DNA from: Oxalobacteraceae bacterium
GTDB taxonomy: Bacteria; Pseudomonadota; Gammaproteobacteria; Burkholderiales; Burkholderiaceae_D
Assembly (NCBI GenBank): GCA_003537575.1
Contig: DPRS01000053.1
Location: 1-55,856, forward strand
Direction: 5' to 3'
Length of the DNA: 55,856 nt
Position 1 is the first letter of the stretch; each line of letters begins with the position of its first letter. A model generated the notes under the pieces. The model worked only from the letters and a program-made list of their open reading frames with translations. It was not told where the DNA came from and did no database searches. The position numbers were made by a program, and so were the translations under genes. Shown here one piece after another: positions 8,042-16,877 of the stretch.

Positions 8042-9382
8042 ATGTGGAACCCCATGCAAGCGAATCCGCAAAATATCGCGCTGTTATCGAGTCTTTGTGT
8101 GGCCTCGACAACTTGTACCACCGCAGCAATTGAACAGCTTAATGACAGCTGCTTTTGCGTCAGCCTGGATGAGCGCGCCGTGCAGGCTGCACTTGAGGTT
8201 GCTCTCGCGGAGCCTGGCCTGGCTGCGCTGATGAAAGAGCGCTGCCCTTATGTATTTGCCGCCAATCCCGTGTTCATTTCTGGCGCCCATGTGCGGCAAA
8301 TGCGGGAAATCGTGCAAGCGGTGGAAGAGGTAGTGGCGCTGCCGGCGTACCGGGAGAGCATCCTGGCGCAGGCGCCGGCAATCGCCAGGCACCCGCTGCA
8401 CGGCGCCAAAGGCGTCTTTTATGGCTATGATTTTCATGTCAGCGGGGATGGCGTTGCGCTCATCGAGATCAATACCAACGCCGGCGGCGCCATGCTCAAT
8501 GCCGTAGTCGCCAGGGCCCATCGCGCTTGCTGCGCGGCGGTCGAGCGCATGCTGCCGGCGTCCGATGCCGACACGCTGGAAATGAATATCGTCGACATGT
8601 TTCGCCGGGAATGGCAAGCCAGCGGCAATCCGCGGCCGCTGCATACCATTGCCATTGTCGATGAAGCGCCGGAAAGCCAGTATCTGTATCCGGAATTTCT
8701 GCTGTTTCAGCAACTGTTCAGACGGCATGGCATGGATGCGCTCATCGCCGCGCCGCAAGACCTGGCCTTTCGCGATGGGGCGCTCTGGCATGAAGCAACC
8801 CGGATCGACCTGATCTATAACCGGCTGACTGACTTCATGCTGCAAGCGCCGGACAGCGCCGCTTTGCGGTGCGCCTACCTCGCCGACGCCGCAGTCGTCA
8901 CGCCCCATCCGCAGGGGCATGCGCTGTACGCCAACAAGCGCAATCTCGCGCTGCTCACCGACCGCCGGCGACTGGAGGAGCTGGGGGTGCCGGCAGCGAC
9001 GCAAGCGGCGCTGATCAAGGGGATTCCCCGCACCGAAATCGTCGATCCTGTCCATGCCGAGCGTCTCTGGAGCGAGCGCCGCCAGCTTTTCTTCAAGCCG
9101 GCGGCCGGCTATGGCAGCCGGGCCGCCTACCGGGGCGACAAGCTGACCCGGCGGGTATGGGAAGAAATCCTGGCCAGCGATTACATCGCCCAGGCGCTGG
9201 CCATGCCGTCCGAGCGCGCCACGGGGCCGGAGGCGGCGTCCCGGCGCATGAAGTTCGATGTGCGCGCGTATGTCTACAACGGTGAAATCCAGTGGCTGGC
9301 GGCAAGGCTTTACCAAGGGCAAACCACGAATTTCCGCACGCCGGGCGGCGGCTTTGCCCCGGTATACAGTCTCGGCGACTGA
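8042..9382 (+). CDS. ATP-grasp-like protein divergent from arsR
   Basis: A 446-residue protein I cannot name. The C-terminal half has ATP-grasp features: the FFKPAAGYGSRAAY nucleotide-lysine and Gly-rich loop, and DVRAYVYNGEIQWLAARLYQG followed by TTNFRTPGGGFAPV near the end. The first half has VALIEINTNAGGAMLN, also like an acidic metal-binding motif of ATP-grasp enzymes, suggesting a permuted arrangement. Such enzymes ligate a carboxylate to an amine or thiol. No signal peptide is visible. It shares the arsR promoter dyad, so arsenic control is plausible. A second ATG at 8054 is an alternative start. Confidence 0.7.
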   Translation: MWNPMQANPQNIALLSSLCVASTTCTTAAIEQLNDSCFCVSLDERAVQAALEVALAEPGLAALMKERCPYVFAANPVFISGAHVRQMREIVQAVEEVVALPAYRESILAQAPAIARHPLHGAKGVFYGYDFHVSGDGVALIEINTNAGGAMLNAVVARAHRACCAAVERMLPASDADTLEMNIVDMFRREWQASGNPRPLHTIAIVDEAPESQYLYPEFLLFQQLFRRHGMDALIAAPQDLAFRDGALWHEATRIDLIYNRLTDFMLQAPDSAALRCAYLADAAVVTPHPQGHALYANKRNLALLTDRRRLEELGVPAATQAALIKGIPRTEIVDPVHAERLWSERRQLFFKPAAGYGSRAAYRGDKLTRRVWEEILASDYIAQALAMPSERATGPEAASRRMKFDVRAYVYNGEIQWLAARLYQGQTTNFRTPGGGFAPVYSLGD

Positions 9383-9507
9383 GATTCGCGCCGAAGGACG
9401 ACCCCAAGGCGGGCCAGGCTTGTTTTAACGCAAACAATGAGAGCCGCATCCTTGCGGGCAGCAGAAGGCATGTCTTGCGATGTGACTTATCAAATGATAT
9501 TCTTTGA

Positions 9508-9524
9508 ATTCTCAAATGGAGAAT
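9508..9524. promoter_or_regulatory. inverted repeat over the antitoxin start region
   Basis: ATTCTC (9508-9513) and GAGAAT (9519-9524) form a 6-bp dyad that overlaps the ribosome-binding site of the antitoxin gene. Type II antitoxins usually autorepress through such sites; binding here is inferred. Confidence 0.4.
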
Positions 9525-9527
9525 GCC

Positions 9528-10070
9528 ATGAATGCCGTTAAAGAAGCCAAGCGCAATGCCATCGACGGCGGGAAATTACAGCAACGGGCGGCAAAAGGGA
9601 AATCGAACGAGGAAAAGCATGCCCCGGGCGACACGGTGAAGCCACATGCGGGCTTGAAGCAGGACCGCAATTTCGAAGTCCTGGTCGGCAAGCCGGTGGG
9701 CGGCATCGAAGCCGTAAAAGCCATTCGCAGCGGCTTCAACGCACATATGCTGAAGTCGGCCAGCGGCTACCTCGGGGTGCCGGAAAAGCGCATCCTCGAC
9801 GTGGTGCATATTCCGACTGCCACCGCGCACCGCTTGCAAAAGAATGACCAGAACGTCGACCCGGGCGCCACGGAACGCCTTTACCGGATGGGCATCGTCA
9901 CGCGCATGGCGATCGATGTGTTCGAGGAGCCTGAACTGGCCAAGGAATGGCTGCGCCGGCCAAACCGCAGCCTGGCCAACGAAGCGCCGCTGGACCTGCT
10001 GGATACCGAACCGGGCGCGGCATCGGTCCGGCAAGTCCTGAATGCGATTGCCACCGGCGGCGTGGTTTGA
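9528..10070 (+). CDS. Xre/ParS-type antitoxin of a RES system
   Basis: About 180 residues. The first 45 residues are polar and lysine-rich, followed by an Xre-like helical region (residues about 60-110) and the DUF2384 MbcA/ParS toxin-binding domain at the C-terminus (MAIDVFEEPELAKEWLRRPNRSL, then PLDLLDTEPGAASVRQVLNAI). The C-terminal segment neutralises the RES toxin in known pairs. The start at 9528 is chosen for its TGGAGA box 5 bases upstream; an ATG at 9516 is in frame. Its stop codon shares one base with the toxin start. Confidence 0.88.
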   Translation: MNAVKEAKRNAIDGGKLQQRAAKGKSNEEKHAPGDTVKPHAGLKQDRNFEVLVGKPVGGIEAVKAIRSGFNAHMLKSASGYLGVPEKRILDVVHIPTATAHRLQKNDQNVDPGATERLYRMGIVTRMAIDVFEEPELAKEWLRRPNRSLANEAPLDLLDTEPGAASVRQVLNAIATGGVV

Positions 10071-10534
10071 TGCGATTCTGGCGCATCACGACCGCCAGGT
10101 GGGCGTTGGACAGGAAATGCGAAGGCGCGCGCAGCGAGGGAGGGCGCTGGAATCCGGTCGGCACGGCGGCACTCTATGCCGGCACCACGCCGGTCATCTG
10201 TGCGCTGGAAAAATTCGTGCATCTGGATGGCATGGCGCACCCGCCGCTGAAGCTGGTGGCGGTGGATGTGCCTGACCGCGACGGTCTTGTGTATGCGCCG
10301 GATCTGCGCGACCTGCCGGACAACTGGGCCGAACTGCCGGTCGCGCCCGCCAGCCAGGAGTTCGGCGGCAACTGGCTGAATGAAGCCAGACAACTGGTGA
10401 TGCTGGTTCCATCGGCGGTGATGCCGGAGGCCCAGAATGCCGTGATCAACCCGCTGCACCCGGCTTATGCAGAGGTGAGCCTGACGGTGATCCGCGATTT
10501 CAGCTTCGATGCGCGGATGTTCAACAAGGGTTAG
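10070..10534 (+). CDS. RES-domain toxin
   Basis: A 154-residue RES-family toxin. Conserved features include the N-terminal RFWRIT, the SEGGRWNPVGTAALYAG segment with invariant Arg and Tyr, and CALEKFVHL with the invariant Glu. Family members degrade NAD+ or ADP-ribosylate targets, halting growth until the partner antitoxin is available. Overlap of start and stop codons with the Xre-like gene shows translational coupling. Length is normal and no inactivating change is visible. Confidence 0.9.
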   Translation: MRFWRITTARWALDRKCEGARSEGGRWNPVGTAALYAGTTPVICALEKFVHLDGMAHPPLKLVAVDVPDRDGLVYAPDLRDLPDNWAELPVAPASQEFGGNWLNEARQLVMLVPSAVMPEAQNAVINPLHPAYAEVSLTVIRDFSFDARMFNKG

Positions 10535-10536
10535 GC

Positions 10537-11358
10537 TCAACAAGGGATAGGCGGGTCTAGGTCCAGCCTGGCGGTTTGCGCAATCCTGAAGCTGGCGGAC
10601 CCGGCATCGAAGTCGAACCGGTCGATGACGCAGGAACGCGGCTTGTGCGCCGGGTCGTAGCGGATCAGGTTCACCGAGTTCGGCTGTTCTTCGCGCACCC
10701 GCCATGATATGGCCGTGCCGGCCGATACCACCCAGGCCGGCAGACAGGCAGCGGCGGGCGGTTCGTGCAGCGCGCGCAGGTAGGGCAGGTGGATATGTCC
10801 GCTCAGGATCAGGTCGGCGCCCGCCGCTGCCCAGATGTGCGCTGCCTGACGAGATCCGTGCAGCAGATTGGCGCGGTCGCTGTCACGGATCACCAGCAGC
10901 GGCTGATGGACGGCGACGACACGCAGTTGCCGCGGCATCGCCCCTTGCAGCCGCCGCGCCACGCGCTCGATCTGCGCTGCGGATATCTCGCCATCCTTGT
11001 GCCGCCACGGCCGCGTGGTGTTGACGCCAATGACCAGCATGTCCGCGCCGGAGAAATGCGGCTCGAGTTCCGGCCCGAACGCATGCAGGTAGTTCGCGTA
11101 AGGGGATAGCATGCGCGCGGCGAGATTGAACAGGGGAATATCGTGGTTGCCCGGAATGACGAGCGTCACCGGCGCCGCCAGCGCCTCGGTAAAGCGACGG
11201 GCGGCGGCAAACTGCCGGCGTCGCGCGCGCTGCGTGACGTCGCCCGACAGCACCGCGATGTCAGGCCGCGCTTCCCGGGCCAGGCGCAGCAAGGCCGCGG
11301 CAACATGCGGCCGCTCGGTGCCGAAATGGGTGTCCGACAGGTGCAGCAGAACGCTCAC
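10537..11358 (-). CDS. calcineurin-like metallophosphoesterase
   Basis: A 273-residue cytoplasmic phosphoesterase. Metal-binding motifs appear in order: DTHF (residue 9 on), SGDVT, PGNHD, VHQP and SGHIHLPY. The start is a GTG at 11358, overlapping the stop of the upstream lipid-kinase-like gene by 4 bases (GTGA), so the two are co-translated. The substrate is unknown; pairing with a diacylglycerol-kinase-family gene hints at a phospholipid or nucleotide phosphate. It is convergent with the RES toxin and ends 2 bases from it. Confidence 0.88.
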   Translation of the reverse strand: MSVLLHLSDTHFGTERPHVAAALLRLAREARPDIAVLSGDVTQRARRRQFAAARRFTEALAAPVTLVIPGNHDIPLFNLAARMLSPYANYLHAFGPELEPHFSGADMLVIGVNTTRPWRHKDGEISAAQIERVARRLQGAMPRQLRVVAVHQPLLVIRDSDRANLLHGSRQAAHIWAAAGADLILSGHIHLPYLRALHEPPAAACLPAWVVSAGTAISWRVREEQPNSVNLIRYDPAHKPRSCVIDRFDFDAGSASFRIAQTARLDLDPPIPC

Positions 11359-12398
11359 GCGGCGCTCCAGCCGGAAGGCGGCACAACCAGCCGCAAAGGC
11401 CGCGGCGCAACGCGAAAGACCAATGGCGGGCGCATCCAGGCGCTCTCGCCATCCATGGCGACCTTCACCTGCCGCCGCTGCGCGCGCGCCAGCGGCTCGA
11501 CGATGAGGTGACGGCAGAAAAATTGCGCCGTGTTGGGCGCGCTCCCCAACTGGCCGAGCATGCCGCGCATGGCGATGATTAGCCGTTCGGCAACGTTCAT
11601 CGGCGGCAGCACCAGGGCCACCAACTGCCCGCCGGGCGCCCCTTGTCCTTCCGTCAGGCCGACCTGATCCAGTTGCAGCGCATTGTTGCCGACGAAGAGG
11701 GTACAGGCGCGCATCACGTCGGCGCCATGCGCCTGTTGCCGATCGCTGTATTCCAGGCGCAGCAGCATCTCGGTGTCGCGCCGCAGCAGCGTGAGCAGGC
11801 CGGACCATTTTGCCACCATGCGGCTGCGGCCGTAGCGCTGCTTGAACACTTCGCGGTCTTCCAGCAATTGCGGATACAGTCCCAGGCTGGCGTTGACCAG
11901 GAATATCTGGTCATTGAGCTGTCCCACCTGCACCAGCCGTTCACTGCCGGCCCGCACGCCGGCGACGAGCGCCGCTGCGGCGGTCACTGGATCCGCCGGC
12001 AAGCCATTGTCACGAGCAAAATAATTGAACGTTCCTTGCGGCAGTACGCCGAAGGGCAAGCCGGCCGCAAGTACCAGCTGGGCCACGGTACGGATAGTGC
12101 CGTCGCCGCCGGCCGCCACGACAATGCCGTTGTGGCGCGCTGCCTGCTCGGCAGCGCGCTCCGCCATTGCCGACAGTTCGCGGGGGCGGCGGCACAGCAG
12201 CATTTCGTAGGGCTGGTCGACCTCGCTCATCAGCCTGGCCACGTTCTCCCTGGCGGCAACCGCATTGTCGAGTCCTGAGCCGGCGTTCATGATGATGAAC
12301 AGCGGCCGCCATCCGCCATCCGGCCTGCCAATGTTGCGGCCTGCCTGCGCCGGACCGGCTGCATCTTTCTCTTCCTCGCGGCTGGAAAGTATTGTCAT
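11355..12398 (-). CDS. diacylglycerol kinase family lipid kinase
   Basis: A 347-residue DAGK/YegS-type kinase. The ATP-binding motif AAGGDGTIRTVAQ (residues about 93-106) and the downstream LPQGTFNYFARD segment are diagnostic. The first 28 residues are unlike the family core and probably disordered. The family phosphorylates diacylglycerol or related lipids at the membrane. It precedes and overlaps the metallophosphoesterase, suggesting opposing or sequential phosphate chemistry on one substrate. The precise lipid cannot be read from sequence. Confidence 0.87.
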   Translation of the reverse strand: MTILSSREEEKDAAGPAQAGRNIGRPDGGWRPLFIIMNAGSGLDNAVAARENVARLMSEVDQPYEMLLCRRPRELSAMAERAAEQAARHNGIVVAAGGDGTIRTVAQLVLAAGLPFGVLPQGTFNYFARDNGLPADPVTAAAALVAGVRAGSERLVQVGQLNDQIFLVNASLGLYPQLLEDREVFKQRYGRSRMVAKWSGLLTLLRRDTEMLLRLEYSDRQQAHGADVMRACTLFVGNNALQLDQVGLTEGQGAPGGQLVALVLPPMNVAERLIIAMRGMLGQLGSAPNTAQFFCRHLIVEPLARAQRRQVKVAMDGESAWMRPPLVFRVAPRPLRLVVPPSGWSAA

Positions 12399-12470
12399 TT
12401 TGCGGCTTGAAGGGCATTGCGGATGGAGGGCGCTGGTCTGTCATGTATTGGATCGCGGAAAGCACTGGAT

Positions 12471-12594
12471 AATTCCATGCCAATGGAATTGAATAGCGCC
12501 GCTGGCCGTTCGACTGGCCGAAAGGCCAGTTTCTTCCTTCGCACCGAAAGACTATGATTGGCTCACATTGACTTGAGGAAACATTTCCAGTCAA
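12471..12594 (+). promoter_or_regulatory. upstream region of the PHB depolymerase with nested dyads
   Basis: Three dyads precede the depolymerase: AATTCCA/TGGAATT (12471-12490); a GC hairpin ACTGGCC-GAAA-GGCCAGT (12513-12530) followed by TTCTT, terminator-like; and TTGACT (12568-12573) with AGTCAA (12589-12594) enclosing GGAAA-CA-TTTCC. One may be a regulator site or an attenuator. No regulator is assigned. Confidence 0.35.
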
Positions 12595-12640
12595 CAAGAA
12601 TAAAACCCGGAAAACATATCTAGAAAGATAAGGGAGAGAC

Positions 12641-13894
12641 ATGAAAAACCATTGGAAGAAGCTGTTCTTTGCCGCCGCAACCACGGCAGCCATGGTCGCT
12701 GCGCCGTCCGCTTTCGCCCTGAGCGAAGTGACCGGCTTTGGCACCAATCCGGGCGCGCTCAAGATGTTCAAGCATGTGCCGGCCGGCATGCCCGCCGATG
12801 CCCCGCTGGTCGTGGCGCTGCATGGCTGCACCCAGACTGCGGCAGCCTATGAATCCAGCGGCTGGAGCGCCCTGGCCAACACCAACAAGTTCTACGTAAT
12901 TTATCCGGAGCAGCAGAGCGGCAACAACTCGAACAAGTGCTTTAACTGGTTCGAATCGGCTGATATTGCCCGCGGTCAGGGCGAAGCTCTGTCGATCAAG
13001 CAGATGGTCGACAGGATGAAGGCTGATTACGGCATCGACCCGAACCGCGTGTATGTCACCGGCCTGTCAGCCGGCGGCTTCATGACGGCCGTCATGGCGG
13101 CAACCTATCCGGACGTTTTCGCCGGCGCCGCGCCGATTGCCGGCGGTCCCTACAAGTGCGCCACCTCCATGACAGCGGCATTCAGTTGCATGAGCCCGGG
13201 CACCGACAAGACCCCGGCCGCCTGGGGCGACCTGGCGCGCAGCGGCTACTCGGGTTATGCCGGCCGCAAGCCGAAGGTCTCGATCTGGCAGGGTTCGAGC
13301 GATACCACTGTCAAGCCGATGAACATGGATGAGTTGATGCAGCAATGGACCAACTACCATGGCGTTGACCAGGCCGCCGATGTCAGCGACACCGTCAAGG
13401 GTTATCCGCACAAGGTCTACAAGGATGCCAGCGGCAACGCCCTGGTGGAAACCTGGTCGATCACCGGCATGGCTCATGGCACGCCGGTCGATCCGGGCAC
13501 CGGAGCCGAGCAGTGCGGCACTGCAGGCGCCTATATCCTGGATGTGAACATCTGCTCCAGCTACCACATTGCGCAATTCTTCGGCCTGGTCGGCACAGGC
13601 ACGACCACGACGACAACCCTGAGCTCGACCAGCACGACTACCGCCTACACCAGCACCTCTAGCGCGCCGGTGACGACGACGACCGTGGCCAGCACGACCA
13701 CCACGACCACAGCCGGCGCCTGCTTCAATAGCAGCAACTATGCGCACGTTACGGCTGGCCGCGCTTATAACAGCAGTGGTTACGCGAAGGCAAACGGCTC
13801 GAACCAGAACATGGGGCTGAACAATACCTTCTACACCTCCAAGTTGCGCCAGACAGGTACGAACTACTATGTAATCGACAGCACCTGCCCATAA
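12641..13894 (+). CDS. secreted poly(3-hydroxybutyrate) depolymerase
   Basis: A 417-residue exported esterase. A signal peptide covers residues 1-26 (cut near AFA-L). The alpha/beta-hydrolase catalytic domain follows: lipase box GLSAGG with Ser143, probable Asp221, His279 in GMAHG, and the oxyanion motif HGCTQ. A Thr/Ser-rich linker spans about 319-358, then a 58-residue C-terminal module bounded by C361 and C416 that resembles polymer-binding modules of other PHB depolymerases. It hydrolyses extracellular short-chain polyhydroxyalkanoate. An AGGGAGAG box precedes the ATG, and a strong terminator follows. Confidence 0.92.
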   Translation: MKNHWKKLFFAAATTAAMVAAPSAFALSEVTGFGTNPGALKMFKHVPAGMPADAPLVVALHGCTQTAAAYESSGWSALANTNKFYVIYPEQQSGNNSNKCFNWFESADIARGQGEALSIKQMVDRMKADYGIDPNRVYVTGLSAGGFMTAVMAATYPDVFAGAAPIAGGPYKCATSMTAAFSCMSPGTDKTPAAWGDLARSGYSGYAGRKPKVSIWQGSSDTTVKPMNMDELMQQWTNYHGVDQAADVSDTVKGYPHKVYKDASGNALVETWSITGMAHGTPVDPGTGAEQCGTAGAYILDVNICSSYHIAQFFGLVGTGTTTTTTLSSTSTTTAYTSTSSAPVTTTTVASTTTTTTAGACFNSSNYAHVTAGRAYNSSGYAKANGSNQNMGLNNTFYTSKLRQTGTNYYVIDSTCP

Positions 13895-13939
13895 GTACGA
13901 ATAACAGCTCCACTGGCGGATAGCATCTCCGCTTTTTCA

Positions 13940-13962
13940 ACGGACCTTCGGGTCCGTTTTTT
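13940..13962 (+). terminator. rho-independent terminator after PHB depolymerase
   Basis: The stem ACGGACC-TTCG-GGTCCGT (13940-13957) with a stable UUCG-type loop runs into six T residues. It lies 46 bases after the depolymerase stop and abuts the 3' end of the convergent gene at 13961. Confidence 0.9.
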
Positions 13963-14371
13963 ATTCGGTGAACGACACTATCTCGCCGCTGCGGTTAAAT
14001 GCCAGGAATTTGCTGACCATTCCCTGGTGAATCGCATTCACCATTTTCTTCAGGGATTGCTCCGCCGCGTCGCTGGCCGGCGCGGCACCGCCGTTCCCGG
14101 ACAGGGACGCGACGAAAACGATATCCCAGCGCTGGCCAGTCTTGTCGGATTCTGCGACCAGCGCAGCAAAGTCATCCAGTTCATCGGGCAGTTTGTCGAC
14201 GCACATGACCGGCGCGAGCGTGCCTCCCTCGCGCGACTCGAAACGCCGCAACTGGCCTGCGGTATGTTGTTCAGGCAATTCCGCCGCAGCAAATACAAAC
14301 AGTAGTCGCTGCGCTTGCGGCTGATTCCGGGCGGCCCGGAGAAGATCAGGGTAACTCGCAATTTCCATCAT
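13961..14371 (-). CDS. conserved hypothetical protein
   Basis: A 136-residue soluble protein without a motif I can name. It has alternating hydrophobic strands (RLLFVFAAAELP, TLAPVMCVDKLPDELDDF, WDIVFVASLSG) that suggest a small alpha/beta fold. Similar small proteins occur in Burkholderiales and are sometimes labelled ribonucleotide reductase subunit alpha, but nothing here resembles the catalytic subunit and I would not carry that name over. It lies downstream of, and in the same orientation as, the bacteriohemerythrin. Confidence 0.6.
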   Translation of the reverse strand: MMEIASYPDLLRAARNQPQAQRLLFVFAAAELPEQHTAGQLRRFESREGGTLAPVMCVDKLPDELDDFAALVAESDKTGQRWDIVFVASLSGNGGAAPASDAAEQSLKKMVNAIHQGMVSKFLAFNRSGEIVSFTE

Positions 14372-14431
14372 GAATCCTTTTCAGTGAAATCCGTCTGCGC
14401 GAAATGAAATGTGCCAGCCCGGGCCAATTCA

Positions 14432-14863
14432 TCATTCGGCGGCCTTGTCAATCCCGCCAGGCGTCGCAGCGGGTGGCTTTTGCGCAATGTATTCTTTGTC
14501 CTTGCGCACAATATGGAGGGAAAGCCAGTCCCGCAAGAGCATCGAGACTTGCGCAGCAACGGTCACATTGCCCGAGTTGAATTTCTCCTGCAGCCCCCGC
14601 ACTGCCTGCAGCAATTCCTGATGCAGGCGACGATGTTCTTCCAGCCTGGCATAGCCGTTCTTTTCCATGTGATGCTCTTCCCGCTGGAAGTGTTCATGGG
14701 TGTAACGGATCAGCTCACTCAGAATTTTTCCAACGACATGACGTCCTTCACCCTGCGTCGTCGCCGTGTGCAATTCATTGACCAGCTTGATCAGTTCGCG
14801 GTGATCATGATCCAGCATTGAGTTTCCAACGCTTAAATCATCACTCCATTGAAAATAAGCCAC
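14432..14863 (-). CDS. bacteriohemerythrin
   Basis: A 143-residue single-domain hemerythrin. The di-iron ligands are laid out canonically: LDHDHRELI, then HEHFQREEHHM, HRRLHQEL and WLSLHIVRKDKEY. The protein binds O2 reversibly in the cytoplasm and may buffer or sense oxygen. It is 18 bases after the MCP gene in the same direction, so it is probably co-transcribed, which suggests a link to aerotaxis-type signalling. The 25 residues after the domain are low-complexity. Confidence 0.93.
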   Translation of the reverse strand: MAYFQWSDDLSVGNSMLDHDHRELIKLVNELHTATTQGEGRHVVGKILSELIRYTHEHFQREEHHMEKNGYARLEEHRRLHQELLQAVRGLQEKFNSGNVTVAAQVSMLLRDWLSLHIVRKDKEYIAQKPPAATPGGIDKAAE

Positions 14864-14881
14864 GCTGCTTATCCTTTCTCT

Positions 14882-16642
14882 CTAAAACTCTTCCCACTCG
14901 TCGTTTGTGCCCGTCCGCGCATTGGCAATCCGGCGCAATTCGCCAGCCGAATTCGCCGCAGGGGCGGGCAGCAATACCCGCGCGGAAGAAGGCCTGGCTT
15001 GCAGCGCACGGACCTTTGGCGATTGCGCTACCTTAGGGAGCGGAACAGGGGCCGGCATCGGGGTGCGGGCAACCGGCAAGGTTGCCGGCGTTTTCTCATG
15101 GCCTAGCCTGAATACCGCCACTGCCTGCGTCAGGCTGCGAGCTTTTCCTTCCAGCGATTCGGCGGCAGCGGCCGATTCCTCCACCAGCGCCGAGTTTTGC
15201 TGCGTCACCTGGTCCATCTGGGCAATCGCCTGGTTGATCTGGCTGATGCCGGCTGTCTGCTCGGCGCTGGCGGCGGCAATTTCTCCCATGATATCGGTGA
15301 CGCGCCGGACGCTGACGACAATTTCATCCATCGTGCTGCCGGCTTGTTCGACCAGTCTGCAGCCGGCATCGACCTTATCTGTCGACTCGCCGATCAGGCC
15401 CTTGATTTCCTTGGCTGCCGCGGCGGAGCGCTGCGCCAGTGTGCGCACTTCCGCTGCGACGACCGCGAAACCGCGCCCCTGTTCGCCTGCTCTGGCAGCC
15501 TCGACAGCCGCATTCAGCGCCAGGATATTGGTTTGAAACGCAATGCCGTCGATGACGCCGATGATATCGGTGATTTTTTGCGACGAGTGGTTGATGGTTT
15601 CCATTGTATTAATGACTTCGGCAATCACATTGCCGCCTTTTGACGCCACGTCCGAGGCAAACGCGGCCAGCGAATTTGCCTGGCTGGCGTTATCCGCGTT
15701 CTGCTTGACCGTCGAAGTCAGCTCTTCCATGGATGCCGCGGTTTCTTCCAGCGAGCTGGCCTGTTCTTCCGTGCGGGAAGCCAGGTCAAAAGTGCCCGCG
15801 GTGATTTGCGACGATGCCGTGGATACCAGTTCGGTGCCGTTGCGGACCTCGTTCACGATGTGTGACAGGTTGTCGTTCATGCTCTTCAAGGACTGCAACA
15901 ACCGGCCCGTTTCATCGCTTGAGCGGACCTCGATGTGCCGGGTCAGATCGCCTTCCGCCACAGCGCTTGCCAGGTTTACCGCTTCATTGATGGGCCGCGT
16001 GATCGATCTGGTGATGAGATAGGCCAGCACGATGGCAATGATCAGCGCGCCGCCGCCGAGCCCGGCCATCAGTTTTTTCTCCAGGTCGATTACTTGCGCG
16101 ACGTGTTCCGCTTTTTCTGTTGCGAGCTGTTTTTGGAAATCGACCAGCTCGCTGATCGATTTCTGCAGCGTGTCCAGCGCAGGCAGCGTTTCATCCATCA
16201 ATGTTTTCTGCGCTTCGTCGCGCTTGTCCTCTTCAAGCAATATGCTGACCTTGCTGAAGGAGGAGACAAAGTCTGCCCGCTGGCTTTTGATCCGCTCCAG
16301 GATTTCCTTGCCCTTCGGGAGGATGACAAGTTTGTCCAGTGTGCCGATTGCCGCCGTGATGATTTTCTTGTTCTCTTCTATCGTCGCCAGGATCTGAACC
16401 CGTTGCGCCGGCTCGGTAGACAATAGCAATTCCATGGTTTTGCGCGCATTTGAGCCGGTGGTGACGTTGATCGTGTTAGCCGCTTCGACTTTCACCCATT
16501 CCTTTTTCACCAGATCATTGGCAGATGTGCCAACGATGAAGAAACCGCTGATGGCCACTGCGATCAATGCCAGCATTAATACCATGACAAGTCCGAAGCT
16601 CAAGCCAAGGCGAGTGCCGATTTTTAAGTTATTGAATTTCAT
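14882..16642 (-). CDS. methyl-accepting chemotaxis protein
   Basis: A 586-residue transducer. TM1 is near residues 11-33, followed by a four-helix-bundle-type sensor (to about 190), TM2 (about 193-213), a HAMP domain, and a signalling domain whose tip has EAARAGEQGRGFAVVAAEVR. The C-terminus ends in EWEEF, a likely CheR/CheB docking pentapeptide after a Pro/Ala-rich tether. The start at 16642 (MKFNNLKIG) matches class N-termini; upstream in-frame codons are not homologous. The ligand is unknown. It is probably co-transcribed with the bacteriohemerythrin. Confidence 0.93.
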   Translation of the reverse strand: MKFNNLKIGTRLGLSFGLVMVLMLALIAVAISGFFIVGTSANDLVKKEWVKVEAANTINVTTGSNARKTMELLLSTEPAQRVQILATIEENKKIITAAIGTLDKLVILPKGKEILERIKSQRADFVSSFSKVSILLEEDKRDEAQKTLMDETLPALDTLQKSISELVDFQKQLATEKAEHVAQVIDLEKKLMAGLGGGALIIAIVLAYLITRSITRPINEAVNLASAVAEGDLTRHIEVRSSDETGRLLQSLKSMNDNLSHIVNEVRNGTELVSTASSQITAGTFDLASRTEEQASSLEETAASMEELTSTVKQNADNASQANSLAAFASDVASKGGNVIAEVINTMETINHSSQKITDIIGVIDGIAFQTNILALNAAVEAARAGEQGRGFAVVAAEVRTLAQRSAAAAKEIKGLIGESTDKVDAGCRLVEQAGSTMDEIVVSVRRVTDIMGEIAAASAEQTAGISQINQAIAQMDQVTQQNSALVEESAAAAESLEGKARSLTQAVAVFRLGHEKTPATLPVARTPMPAPVPLPKVAQSPKVRALQARPSSARVLLPAPAANSAGELRRIANARTGTNDEWEEF

Positions 16643-16877
16643 GAGTAAATTCTGGAAGGAACTTCTGGAAGAGAGTGATGAGTAGGGTGTGTTTTTATGG
16701 AATAGTCGGCCCGAGTCTATTGAATAAATGCCCATAAGAAACATGATGCGAATCAAGAAATTAAAAATAGCAATTTTTACCAAGGTATCGGCGCGCGAAA
16801 CGCCATAGCGCCGCCTGGAAGTGCCAGGCGAAAGAAGAGGGCGAAACCGCCGGTGGAAGAGGAGGGTAATCGGGCAG

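Noticed and set aside
13961..14371. Ribonucleotide reductase alpha-subunit label
   Set aside because: The product is only 136 residues and has no catalytic or radical-site motifs of class I to III reductases.
16660..16760. Sigma-28-type flagellar promoter upstream of the MCP
   Set aside because: A GCCGACTA string is present but no TAAAGTTT-like box lies 11 bases upstream.
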